Of a stretch of DNA of 64,000 bases, positions 35,084 through 43,477 are shown in pieces; the stretch's first letter is position 1, and the number at the start of each line of letters is the position of its first letter. This DNA comes from Paenibacillus sp. JNUCC32 (GTDB taxonomy: Bacteria; Bacillota; Bacilli; Paenibacillales; Paenibacillaceae): NCBI RefSeq assembly GCF_014863545.1, contig NZ_CP062260.1, forward strand, positions 1,426,001 through 1,490,000, read 5' to 3'. The translations under genes and the position numbers were made by a program. Below the pieces are notes generated by a model. That model saw only the letters and a list, made by a program, of their open reading frames with translations, searched no databases and was not told the DNA's origin.

Positions 35084-37240
35084 TTATAGTGGATCGGTAT
35101 CGATGTGGACTTCTATTCCATATCTTTGGCTGTATTCATGCAGTTTGTCAATAACCGATTGGGCAGGCTCCCCTTCAAAATGATAATAGACCTTTCTGCC
35201 GGTTTGCTCGGCAGCTTCGAAGGTCGCTTTCATTTGATCGCGCACCTTTTTGTTCACCTGCTGGAGAGCAGGCTTGGTCTGGGCGATGTATTCATCGCTA
35301 ATCGCGTCGAATTCCCGGCCGATGGGATCGGAATCAAACTTCATCCTTGATTCTCCGCCAAGCCGCTCCGCCAGCGCATCGGCGGCCGCGTCCGGCTTGT
35401 TGACCTTCTGCAGCTCCCCGGAATATCTCGGTGCCTCTTGGGGGGTGTCGTTTGATTCGTCCGGCTTTTCGTTATCGGGTTTGTCACTCGGCTTATCTTC
35501 ATCGGGCTTTTCGTTATCCGGTTTATCTTGATTCGGTTTGTCTTCGTCCGGCTTATTATGCTCATGGTCATCGTCATGCTTCCGTGGATTCTCTCGCGGT
35601 TGTTCATGGGGCCCATCCGGCTTTTCGCGCGTCTTCGAGCCGAATTTATCGGTGAGCGAATCCAACCATCTTCTTGCCCGTGGGCCCAGTTTATTGGACA
35701 GCCACGAGAGGCCTTTGCCGACCGGGATCCGGCTGAGGATCACGGCTAACACGGCAGCGGCCGCATTTTGAGGTGAAAGCAGTTTCTTCGGATCGCGGAT
35801 GTATCCAGCGATTTCGTGTCCCCCTGCGGCAATGCCGGCACCTGTCATGGCAATGCCGAGTGCTGGCCAGAAGCTGACAAACAGCAGGGACAGGGCAAAG
35901 GCACCCAATATGATTCCCACTTGTTCCCAGCCGCTAAGTCGATCCCACCAATTCTGGAGGGAGTCGAACAGGCACGCAAAGCAGGAGGCGTCCGCTGCCG
36001 TCATGAAGTCGCCAACGCTGGCTAGGATCCCGGCAGCTAGCATGAGGATTCCGATGGCTCCCAGAACGGCAGAATACTTTCTTACATTGTCCTGGACCTG
36101 ATCCCTTTGGCCCGCGGCTTCGAGATTGCCGTACAGCAGCGAGTATCCGAGCTCGCGCCGCTCACGGTAGAAACCGATCAAGTAGCCCAGGCGTTTCCGG
36201 TCCGTAAACAAAGCCCGCGTCATCTGCCAAAGCTCCGTTAACGGATTGATGAGGGCTTCCCCCTTAAGCACAGGCAGTCGGTCGCGTATTCGATGCAGGT
36301 CCCAGTAGTCGATGAACAAGCCGAGAACAAGCAGGGTCAGGAAGAATCCTTCGGTTCGGTAGCCCTCCCCGGTCCACTCATGAAGGGCAAGTATCCAATC
36401 CGGCAGCCGATTCTGGCCATTCCAGGCCGCGTGATTCAGGATAGCCCAGAGCAGCAGGATCGCCGGAAAAGCGTAGGCCCAGCGTGTGAGGCGTTTGGAG
36501 AAACGAAAAGCGAGGCCGATGCCGAGCGCGATCATGGCACTATGTACAGGATGCGTAACATTCATCATGGTAGGAATAAAGCTTTCCTCGAAGTAGCCGG
36601 GAAACCAATCGAAGAACTCCCAATGCAGCGTTTTGCCGCCAAGAAAAGAAACTCCGTAATTGCTTTGGACCAGCCGTCTAGACAGCTCCTCCATAAATTG
36701 AAAGCCAATGCCGGGAGCAGCGCCCAATAATACGTAATCGCCGAGGCTCAATGAAGTGGCTCTTCTTGAAAAAAACAAATATACTGCCAGCGGCAGCAGC
36801 TTGTAAATTTCCTCGATGATGGGGGTCATGACGGCAAATGACCATGTGTCGGTCGTCCGTCCTCCGAATATCATATGCAGACCCTGCATGGTCCCGTTGG
36901 TCAAGGGAATGACCAAGAGAACGCCCGAGAGAACAAATAAGCTGACCTGCTTCCAGGCGACCGTTTTGCTCCGGCTTAACAGCCAAAATTGAAACAGCAC
37001 GTAGAAGGACCATAAATATTGAACAAGCATGGTACGCGATTCTTCGATCAGAACCAGACTTACAACGAGCACCGCCAAGGAAATCCAGGAAAATAAGTGA
37101 TATATCTTGGAAAGGATAGGATATTTTCCGATCCATTCCCTCAAGACCCCGTATATCCGTTCCATGGTGTCCCTGACTCTCGTCCGAATAACCGCTATTG
37201 ACGATGTAATGGAATTCACCCCCCGCTGAATCAACCACAA
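35084..37240 (-). CDS. PrsW-type intramembrane protease fused to a REase-fold-like polymorphic toxin
   Basis: A protein of up to 718 residues. The N-terminal half has about eight membrane segments and the PrsW glutamic protease motifs: IIEEIYKLLPL (EExxK) near 144, GIGFQFMEE near 183, HPVHSAMIALGIG near 231 and NHAAWNG near 270. Further hydrophobic segments follow (about 385-480). A Lys/Pro/Asp/Glu-rich repeat linker (about 545-600) leads to a C-terminal domain (about 613-718) with GREFDAISDEYIAQTKP, resembling the E/D...QxK site of restriction-endonuclease-fold toxins. The start is uncertain: TTG 37240 or ATG 37165, neither with a strong site. Self-release of the toxin by the protease domain is inference. 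Confidence 0.72.
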   Translation of the reverse strand: MWLIQRGVNSITSSIAVIRTRVRDTMERIYGVLREWIGKYPILSKIYHLFSWISLAVLVVSLVLIEESRTMLVQYLWSFYVLFQFWLLSRSKTVAWKQVSLFVLSGVLLVIPLTNGTMQGLHMIFGGRTTDTWSFAVMTPIIEEIYKLLPLAVYLFFSRRATSLSLGDYVLLGAAPGIGFQFMEELSRRLVQSNYGVSFLGGKTLHWEFFDWFPGYFEESFIPTMMNVTHPVHSAMIALGIGLAFRFSKRLTRWAYAFPAILLLWAILNHAAWNGQNRLPDWILALHEWTGEGYRTEGFFLTLLVLGLFIDYWDLHRIRDRLPVLKGEALINPLTELWQMTRALFTDRKRLGYLIGFYRERRELGYSLLYGNLEAAGQRDQVQDNVRKYSAVLGAIGILMLAAGILASVGDFMTAADASCFACLFDSLQNWWDRLSGWEQVGIILGAFALSLLFVSFWPALGIAMTGAGIAAGGHEIAGYIRDPKKLLSPQNAAAAVLAVILSRIPVGKGLSWLSNKLGPRARRWLDSLTDKFGSKTREKPDGPHEQPRENPRKHDDDHEHNKPDEDKPNQDKPDNEKPDEDKPSDKPDNEKPDESNDTPQEAPRYSGELQKVNKPDAAADALAERLGGESRMKFDSDPIGREFDAISDEYIAQTKPALQQVNKKVRDQMKATFEAAEQTGRKVYYHFEGEPAQSVIDKLHEYSQRYGIEVHIDTDPL

Positions 37241-37354
37241 ACTATCCCATGGCTCCCGATAGACAGTTTGCTATATATTTACACAAATGGTCCTCATAGT
37301 GAAACATTTCTTTGATCAGCATATGCGGTTCGAGACGGAGGTAGTGCTGCTCAT

Positions 37355-37402
37355 AAAATAAAACACCTCTGGCGGCCGGCGGAAGATCCGGTTAACCAGA
37401 GG
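37355..37402 (-). terminator. Terminator of the phosphodiester glycosidase gene
   Basis: Read on the minus strand, CCTCTGG (37402-37396) pairs with CCAGAGG (37372-37366), followed by TGTTTTATTTTA. Confidence 0.75.
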
Positions 37403-37412
37403 AGAGGGTTCA

Positions 37413-38546
37413 TTATTTATATTTTACGACGATGGCATTGCTGATCTGACGGCCTGGCGTCGTTAAGTAAGAGCCGTTATAATACAATCCGCTGGAGGCC
37501 CCGCCATCTAGATTCATCGCTTGGTAGGCACCTGCCTGCTTCATGATTTCCGCCAGTTGGGGAATGGTAGCGCCGCCTGTCGTCAACAAAATCAGCTTGT
37601 GGTCCTTCGTGATGCCGAGCGCGCTTCGCGCACCGCCGCCCGTCAGTATCTTCGGATCCTTGAATCCTTCCTTCTTGACGTCCAGCGTCACCTTGCCATT
37701 GGTCAACAGACGCGGACCCGCTTGAAGTGCTCCTTCCATACGGCCTGTTTCATATACGGATTTGAAGTCGAGTCCCGGCATCATCGTCGCCAGATTGTTG
37801 CTGTCATAGGTGAAGATCGTCCGGTTATCTCCCGAGGCCTTGTGAAAAATATTGCCTTTGCTGACCAAATAACCGTACGGTGCTTTGTACGCTCCCGAAG
37901 TATAGGCGTCAAAGAACGTCCCGTTGATGGCAACCACGGCATTGCTGCGCTTCGCTATGCTCCGCAAGTCTTCGACTTTGCCTGCTTTATTGCCTGCCAA
38001 AACAACGTCCAGCTCCACCTTCGGATGGAGCAGCGAAACGGTGACGACCTGGGCGCTGAAGGAACGCGCTCCTACTTTAAATGTTTTTCTGGCCGACGTC
38101 ACGGCCTTGGATGAACCGGTCATCATGTTCCCCGAAAGAACGGGGAGGGTGTTTGACACGCTGCCGTCCGTAATGTTCAGGGTGGATCTGTTATTGCTCC
38201 AGGACAGCTTAAGGCCAAGATGCTGGCTGACAAATTGCAGCGGTACATATGTGGTGCCGTTCTCGGAGAACGGGGCTGCTTTTGCCTGCACCTTTTTGCC
38301 GTTTACATAAGCATTTCGGCTGCCCAGGTACAGCGTGAGGGCTGTATCGTCTCGTGTGATGTTGAGTTTCTTCTCTGCAGCTGTATAAGCTACCTTTACA
38401 CCGTCATAGGTCTTGAGTACCCCGACCGAGATGAAAGATTGGCTGTTCTTGTCCACGTAGGCCAAATTTTTGGGGGCGGATGCGGCATAAAGCGGCGTGA
38501 TGACCGTCAGCATGGCCAGTACAACGATTGCAATGATTCTTTTCAT
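37413..38546 (-). CDS. Exported phosphodiester glycosidase (NAGPA domain) with copper-amine-oxidase-like N-terminal domain
   Basis: A 377-residue secreted protein. The signal peptide is MKRIIAIVVLAMLTVITPL, ending near AASA. Residues of about 35-130 form a stalk-like domain of the copper amine oxidase N1 type (TTYVPLQFVSQHLGLKLSW). The C-terminal NAGPA domain has NAVVAINGTFFDAYTSG, RSALGITKDHKL and the diagnostic AMNLDGGASSGLYYNG. Related enzymes cleave GlcNAc-phosphodiesters, and a wall glycopolymer substrate is likely. ATG 38546 is preferred; upstream frames begin within the ribosome-binding sequence. Confidence 0.88.
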   Translation of the reverse strand: MKRIIAIVVLAMLTVITPLYAASAPKNLAYVDKNSQSFISVGVLKTYDGVKVAYTAAEKKLNITRDDTALTLYLGSRNAYVNGKKVQAKAAPFSENGTTYVPLQFVSQHLGLKLSWSNNRSTLNITDGSVSNTLPVLSGNMMTGSSKAVTSARKTFKVGARSFSAQVVTVSLLHPKVELDVVLAGNKAGKVEDLRSIAKRSNAVVAINGTFFDAYTSGAYKAPYGYLVSKGNIFHKASGDNRTIFTYDSNNLATMMPGLDFKSVYETGRMEGALQAGPRLLTNGKVTLDVKKEGFKDPKILTGGGARSALGITKDHKLILLTTGGATIPQLAEIMKQAGAYQAMNLDGGASSGLYYNGSYLTTPGRQISNAIVVKYK

Positions 38547-38688
38547 GTTTCCTCTCAAGCTCCTTTGTCTCTATATCTGTATTGGACGTAGTATTAGTGC
38601 CTATATTTTATCGGCTTGCAGGGACTATTTGTTTAGGACAAAAGTCCATGTTCATGGCACGGCGTTGTAAAAAAATTCCGATCACCCA

Positions 38689-38717
38689 TTGACAAAGAAG
38701 CTCATCTCTTATATGGT
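38689..38717 (+). promoter_or_regulatory. SigA promoter of the GntR-ABC operon
   Basis: TTGACA (38689-38694), a 17-nt spacer, TATGGT (38712-38717). The -35 box is perfect, and an operator-like repeat follows directly. Confidence 0.65.
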
Positions 38718-38720
38718 TAA

Positions 38721-38748
38721 TTACATGAGTAACTAACCAATTATGTAA
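38721..38748. promoter_or_regulatory. Candidate GntR (YtrA-type) operator
   Basis: TTACAT (38721-38726) and ATGTAA (38743-38748) form an inverted repeat around the expected transcription start, 31 nt before the regulator gene. Autoregulation is inferred. Confidence 0.5.
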
Positions 38749-38778
38749 CGAGGTTATAAACGAAAGTTGGTGAGGTAA

Positions 38779-39147
38779 ATGGCATTTCAGATTGATGACA
38801 GCAGACCGATATTCATGCAAATTGCCGACAAAATTGAAGACGACATCATCGAAGCACGACTGCCTGAGGAAACGCAGGTTCCATCAACGAATCAGTTTGC
38901 AGCCTTTTACCAGATCAATCCGGCTACAGCTGCCAAAGGGGTTAATCTGCTGGTCGATCAAGGAATTTTGTACAAGAAACGGGGGATTGGCATGTTTGTA
39001 GCTTCTGGAGCTCGTGAACTGCTGATGGAGAAGCGCAAGACGGAGTTTTATGAACAGTATGTGGTCGCCATGGTTAAGGAAGCGGCCAAACTTGGCATTA
39101 CCAAAGATCAATTGTCGGAAATGATTCGCAGAGGGGAGCAAGACTGA
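38779..39147 (+). CDS. GntR family regulator, YtrA subfamily
   Basis: A 122-residue repressor-like protein. The winged helix spans about residues 10-70, with the signature PIFMQIADKIEDDIIEARLP, then TNQFAAFYQINPATAAKGVN and LYKKRGIGMFV. The effector domain is very short, as in YtrA proteins, which control adjacent ABC transporters and often respond to cell-wall-active drugs. Its stop overlaps the ATPase gene start. Confidence 0.9.
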   Translation: MAFQIDDSRPIFMQIADKIEDDIIEARLPEETQVPSTNQFAAFYQINPATAAKGVNLLVDQGILYKKRGIGMFVASGARELLMEKRKTEFYEQYVVAMVKEAAKLGITKDQLSEMIRRGEQD

Positions 39148-40037
39148 TGAGCCAAACCGTGATCGAAGTTAAGAATTTGAGCAAGGCATACAAGGATGCG
39201 ACGGCTGTCGATAATGTAAGCTTTACCATCGAGGCGAATAAGATCTATGGATTGTTGGGCAGGAACGGCGCGGGCAAAACGACCATCATGCAGATGATAA
39301 CGGCGCAGCTGTTCCCGAGCCAAGGGGAGATTCGCGTATTCGGAGAACATCCATACGAAAATCATAAGGTGATCCGGCAGGTATGCTTCATTAAGGAAGG
39401 CCAGAAATATCCGGATATCTTTACGGTCAAGGACGTTATGGGAATTGCCGCCAACGTTTATCCGAATTGGGATGCGGCATATGCGAATAAACTGATCGAG
39501 GTTTTCCGGCTGCCTATGAAACGACTCGTAAAGAGATTGTCCCGCGGCATGCTCTCATCGGTAGGCATCATCGTCGGACTCGCCAGCCGCGCGCCCATAA
39601 CGATCTTTGATGAACCTTATCTTGGACTGGACGCCGTGGCCAGGGAGCTGTTCTATGATCATCTGATCGAGGATTACACGAATCATCCGCGCACGATTAT
39701 TCTGTCCACGCATTTGATTGATGAGGTCAGCAGATTGCTGGAGCATATTATCGTCATTGATTCCGGCCGAATCTTACTTGATGATACTACGGATGACTTG
39801 CGGGGGCGTGCGTTTAAGATCGTCGGTCCTTCCGGAACGGTTGAATCGTTTATTCAAGGGCACGAAGTGATACATCGGGAATCGTTCGCTTCCATGTTGT
39901 CCGTCACGGTGATGGGAAGCGCGACAACGAGGCTGCAAAAAGAGGCGGAGGAATTGGGCTTGGAAACAACCCCCGTTTCCCTTCAACAATTGATCGTATA
40001 TTTAACTAAGCGCGAAAAGGTGGGGGTCCAACCATGA
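39147..40037 (+). CDS. ABC transporter ATP-binding protein (YtrB-like)
   Basis: A 296-residue ATPase. Walker A is GLLGRNGAGKTTIMQM. The signature is the divergent LSRGM and Walker B is ITIFDEPYLGLD. The D-loop region and the switch His (STHLIDEV) are present. LSRGM instead of LSGGQ is frequent in ABC-2 exporter ATPases. It is coupled on both sides, to the GntR gene (ATGA overlap) and to the permease gene. Confidence 0.92.
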   Translation: MSQTVIEVKNLSKAYKDATAVDNVSFTIEANKIYGLLGRNGAGKTTIMQMITAQLFPSQGEIRVFGEHPYENHKVIRQVCFIKEGQKYPDIFTVKDVMGIAANVYPNWDAAYANKLIEVFRLPMKRLVKRLSRGMLSSVGIIVGLASRAPITIFDEPYLGLDAVARELFYDHLIEDYTNHPRTIILSTHLIDEVSRLLEHIIVIDSGRILLDDTTDDLRGRAFKIVGPSGTVESFIQGHEVIHRESFASMLSVTVMGSATTRLQKEAEELGLETTPVSLQQLIVYLTKREKVGVQP

Positions 40038-40717
40038 ACGGAATTCCTGGCGTAATCCATATTTATTCGAGACAGAAACTATCCTGGTTTTACTTGCCCT
40101 GGGCCATCACGGCATTCAGCTTTCTGGTCAATTACATTATTAGCGTAATGGTTAATGGTGAAGCGATCTATGCCGGGGGTTTGGCAACGATCTTTATCTA
40201 TGTGTTTATCGCGGCTCTGGTATCGGTGCTCCAGCTGTTTCCCTTCTCCCTCGGATTCAGCATTCGAAGAACGGACTTCTATCTGGGCTCTGTTCTGATG
40301 GTGGTATCGTACAGCGTCTTAACGTCGATTATATTATTGGCATTAGCCGAAATAGAAAGCTTAACGAGCTCTTGGGGAGAACGGTTATCGTTCTTCAAAC
40401 TGCCGTATTTGAATGACGGCACGTTATTCGAACAATTCATCATTTATTTCATTTTGCTGCTTACCTTTGCCTTTATCGGGATAGGAATCGGCGTGTTCTA
40501 TCTTCGTCATCGCGGCATCAAGACCTTTGTTATGTTCGCGGCCTATTTCATTCTATTGTCGGGGGCCAGCGTTCTGGTCACCCACTACGGCTGGTGGGGG
40601 CAAGTGATTGACTGGGTTGTCAGATACACTGCCTTTGAATTGTCCCTGTGGCTCATTCCCATCTCGGTTATCCTCGCACTCTCCAGCTACCGCTCGATTC
40701 GTAAAAGCTCGGTGTAA
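40034..40717 (+). CDS. ABC-2-type transporter permease
   Basis: A 227-residue integral membrane protein with six hydrophobic segments, starting at WFYLPWAITAFSFLVNYIIS. A longer extracytoplasmic loop lies around residues 115-135. It has no sequence motif beyond topology. Its overlap with the ATPase gene and the GntR gene upstream identify it as the channel of a small ABC exporter. Confidence 0.82.
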   Translation: MNGIPGVIHIYSRQKLSWFYLPWAITAFSFLVNYIISVMVNGEAIYAGGLATIFIYVFIAALVSVLQLFPFSLGFSIRRTDFYLGSVLMVVSYSVLTSIILLALAEIESLTSSWGERLSFFKLPYLNDGTLFEQFIIYFILLLTFAFIGIGIGVFYLRHRGIKTFVMFAAYFILLSGASVLVTHYGWWGQVIDWVVRYTAFELSLWLIPISVILALSSYRSIRKSSV

Positions 40718-40722
40718 AGGCA

Positions 40723-40754
40723 AAAGACGTCCGATTACTCGGACGTCTTTTTGT
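40723..40754. terminator. Bidirectional terminator overlapping the CLC gene end
   Basis: AAAGACGTCCGA pairs with TCGGACGTCTTT, followed by TTG and T-rich sequence. The hairpin includes the last codons of the convergent CLC gene. Confidence 0.82.
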
Positions 40755-42060
40755 TGTCTTTGTGTTTGTTAAACGCCTTCGATCCGGCAAGGGTCGTGCC
40801 CGGCGGGTACGAAAGCTGCGGGTGTTTGGAAGTGCCTATAAGTTGCGATGTGTATATGCCGGAGTGACCGGAAAAGAGGTAGCTGATGACGCAGGCCATA
40901 AACATATACACCGCGCCTTCACCGCCGAACAGCTCGATTCCCATAATAAAGCAAGCAATCGGGGTGTTTGTCGCTCCGCAAAATACCGCGATGAAACCTA
41001 AAGCAGCCAAGAAAGGGGCATGCAATCCGATCCACTCCGACAATGCGCTGCCCAGCGTTGCCCCGATAGCAAATAACGGGGTGACTTCGCCTCCCTGGAA
41101 CCCTGCTCCGAGCGTCAGCGAGGTAAAGATAATTTTGCCTAGAAAAGCAAAAGGCGAAACTTCGCCAGCGAAGGCCGCTTCAATCAGCGGGATGCCCAGC
41201 CCCAGATAATCGCGGGTTCCGAGCAGGTAGACCAGCCCAATGATGATGACGCCTCCTGCAGCGCTTTTGACCATCGGATTGTGAAAAACATAACCGTACC
41301 ACCGCTTGAGCGAATGGGTTAGCTCACTGAACAGCCGGCTTGTCAGACCGAATAGCAATGAGGCGAAGACGACCTTCATGATCACCATAAAACCCAATGC
41401 CGGAATATCTCCGATCGGATAATGCAGATGGCTGACGCCCCATAAAGAGGTAGCGGTCAGGTTTCCGACCATACTGGCAGCGAATGCAGGCAGGAGAGCC
41501 TGATGCGAGACCAGCCCGATGGCAAGGACTTCAAGCCCGAACAGCGTGCCGGCCAGCGGCGTGCCGAAGATCGATCCGAAACCGCCGCTGATTCCGCAGA
41601 TCAACAGTATTTTTCGATCCGCCGGCGTTACGCGGATAAGTTTGCCGAGCCACTCCGACAAGCTGCCCCCCATCTGAACGGCGGTGCCTTCACGACCTGC
41701 CGACCCCCCGAATAGATGGGTGATTAAAGTACCGATCAGCACCAACGGCGCCATTCGCGATGGAATGCTTTCGGTTCCGCCATGAATTTGTTCCAAAATA
41801 AGATTATTTCCCTTGGCACTGCTCTTGCCGAACTTATAATAAAGGAAGCTGACTGCGGCACCTCCCAAGGGAAGAAGGTATAACAGCCATGGATTTCCCA
41901 AGCGAAGGGAGGTTACGTAGTCCAGACTGTAGAGAAAGAAGGCGGAGGCACTGCCCGTCATCAATCCCACGAGGCTTCCCAGAACGACCCATTTGATGAA
42001 GTAACCGGATAACAAGGCTAATGACCGTTTCCCGGCGCTTTCAATCCATTTTTTCTTCAT
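40735..42060 (-). CDS. CLC-F type fluoride/proton antiporter
   Basis: A 441-residue CLC-family membrane protein with at least ten hydrophobic segments. The usual GREGP motif is replaced by GREGT (HLFGGSAGREGTAVQMGGSL). The anion-site loop, normally GSGIP, reads GNNLILEQI. Both changes are typical of the fluoride-specific CLC-F branch. SGGFGSIFGTPLAGTLFGLE is intact. A fluoride riboswitch lies directly upstream, which makes fluoride export the best-supported function. The cytoplasmic CBS domains of larger CLCs are absent. Confidence 0.9.
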   Translation of the reverse strand: MKKKWIESAGKRSLALLSGYFIKWVVLGSLVGLMTGSASAFFLYSLDYVTSLRLGNPWLLYLLPLGGAAVSFLYYKFGKSSAKGNNLILEQIHGGTESIPSRMAPLVLIGTLITHLFGGSAGREGTAVQMGGSLSEWLGKLIRVTPADRKILLICGISGGFGSIFGTPLAGTLFGLEVLAIGLVSHQALLPAFAASMVGNLTATSLWGVSHLHYPIGDIPALGFMVIMKVVFASLLFGLTSRLFSELTHSLKRWYGYVFHNPMVKSAAGGVIIIGLVYLLGTRDYLGLGIPLIEAAFAGEVSPFAFLGKIIFTSLTLGAGFQGGEVTPLFAIGATLGSALSEWIGLHAPFLAALGFIAVFCGATNTPIACFIMGIELFGGEGAVYMFMACVISYLFSGHSGIYTSQLIGTSKHPQLSYPPGTTLAGSKAFNKHKDNKKTSE

Positions 42061-42112
42061 GCAAGCTCACCCGTTTCTATAGATTCGCCGCTAACCCCCC
42101 TATACACAAACA

Positions 42113-42192
42113 GACTCCTACCAGGAAAGCGACCTCTGGTAGGAGTCATTAGCTATGGAAGCGGTTATGGCGAACTCCATCGCCTCATTCAA
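42113..42192 (-). promoter_or_regulatory. Fluoride (crcB) riboswitch with terminator
   Basis: Read on the minus strand, GGCGATGGAGTTCGCC (42184-42169) is the hallmark first hairpin. It is followed by ATAACCGCT, then AGCTAATGACTCCTACC (42155 downward), the conserved pseudoknot-forming 3' block of the fluoride aptamer. The 3' part is shared with a 12-bp hairpin, GACTCCTACCAG/CTGGTAGGAGTC (42147-42113), followed by TGTTTGTG. Fluoride binding would therefore prevent termination and turn the CLC gene on. The CLC start lies 53 nt downstream. Confidence 0.9.
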
Positions 42193-42382
42193 TTAGCATT
42201 TATTGTAATGGACCGGCGGCTTATATGTCAACAGACAACAAATCAGGGTTTAAACGAACGCTTAATTCGGATTGCTGCGATAGACCTGGAAAAAAGTGCT
42301 TGACTTGGACATGGACTTTTTTCCAAGGAGAAATTCAAATTGTCCATGGACGAAGAAAGGTGTCTATTTTATAGTTACCAAT

Positions 42383-42401
42383 GATAATGATAATCAATAT
42401 C
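42383..42401. promoter_or_regulatory. Fur box
   Basis: GATAATGATAATCAATATC matches the 19-bp Fur consensus GATAATGATAATCATTATC at 18 positions. It lies 18 nt before the first permease start, so iron-repressed control of the downstream cluster is very likely. Confidence 0.88.
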
Positions 42402-42418
42402 ATAAAATTGAGGGGAAA

Positions 42419-43477
42419 ATGATGTCATCAAACACGTCCAATCCAAGTATTACGGATGCCAAGACCCACGCCAATATCAAAGGGCGCCCATGGGCTGCGA
42501 CCCTGATTCTTACCGGGGGCGTGGCAGCATTGGTGCTTGGCATAGCTTTATCCATATCGCTCGGCGCGGCCGACATCGATCTGCGAAACGTATGGGAAGC
42601 GGTGTTCTTCTTTAATCCCGATGTGACGGAGCATCAGATTATTCAGGAGCTTCGGCTGCCGAGGGTCCTCGGCGGAGCGATGGTGGGTGCCTGCTTTGCC
42701 GTATCGGGTGCGATCATGCAGGGCATGACCCGAAATCCGCTCGCTGATTCGGGTCTGCTCGGATTAAATGCGGGAGCCGGATTTGTCATTGCGATCTGCT
42801 TTGCATTTTTTCCGGGATTGCCGTATATGTACCTGATTCTGTTCTCGTTCCTGGGGGCTGGCCTGGGTGCCGTGCTCGTGTACGGAGTCAGTTCCATGGC
42901 AAAAGGCGGTCTCACACCGGTTCGTCTCGTTCTGGCGGGTGCGGCGCTGAGCGCTCTGCTAAGCGCGCTCAGCGAAGGCATCGCATTGTATTTTCAGGTC
43001 GGACAGGACATGGCGTTCTGGTATGCCGGCGGTACCGCGGGAATTAAGTGGGTTCATTTGAAAATTATGCTGCCTTGGATAGCTGCTGCTATATTGGGCG
43101 CTATTGCATTGTCGCGTTCTATTACCATGCTCAGCCTCGGCGACGATATCGCCAAGGGACTCGGTCAGCGAACGGGACTTGTCAAGCTGGGCGGTACGGT
43201 AATCGTGCTGGTGCTGGCGGGGGCTGCCGTCTCGGTTGTCGGTGCGGTAGGCTTCGTCGGTCTGATGATTCCGCACCTTACCCGGAAGCTTGTCGGCGTC
43301 GACTACCGACTCATCATTCCCTGCTCGGCCGTACTGGGAAGCTTGCTGGTCGTCATAGCCGACCTGGCGGCAAGAATGGTGAATCCCCCATACGAGACGC
43401 CTGTGGGCTCGATCATCGCACTGATCGGTGTGCCCTTCTTCCTTTACTTGGCACGCAAAGAAAGGAGGGAGCTGTAG
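42419..43477 (+). CDS. Iron-siderophore ABC transporter permease (FecCD family)
   Basis: A membrane permease of about 352 residues. Hydrophobic helices begin at ATLILTGGVAALVLGIALSI. The family motifs are RLPRVLGGAMVGACFAVSGA, the cytoplasmic ATPase-contact GDDIAKGLGQRTG, and VGAVGFVGLMIPHLTRKLVG. ATG 42419 follows GAGGGG; the open frame extends upstream to 42296, but those codons run through the Fur box. Its stop sits directly before the ATG of the second permease. Confidence 0.93.
   Translation: MMSSNTSNPSITDAKTHANIKGRPWAATLILTGGVAALVLGIALSISLGAADIDLRNVWEAVFFFNPDVTEHQIIQELRLPRVLGGAMVGACFAVSGAIMQGMTRNPLADSGLLGLNAGAGFVIAICFAFFPGLPYMYLILFSFLGAGLGAVLVYGVSSMAKGGLTPVRLVLAGAALSALLSALSEGIALYFQVGQDMAFWYAGGTAGIKWVHLKIMLPWIAAAILGAIALSRSITMLSLGDDIAKGLGQRTGLVKLGGTVIVLVLAGAAVSVVGAVGFVGLMIPHLTRKLVGVDYRLIIPCSAVLGSLLVVIADLAARMVNPPYETPVGSIIALIGVPFFLYLARKERREL

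Noticed and set aside
42296..42418. N-terminal extension of the first FecCD permease
   Set aside because: These codons overlap the Fur box and promoter region; ATG 42419 has a proper ribosome-binding site and family-like N terminus.
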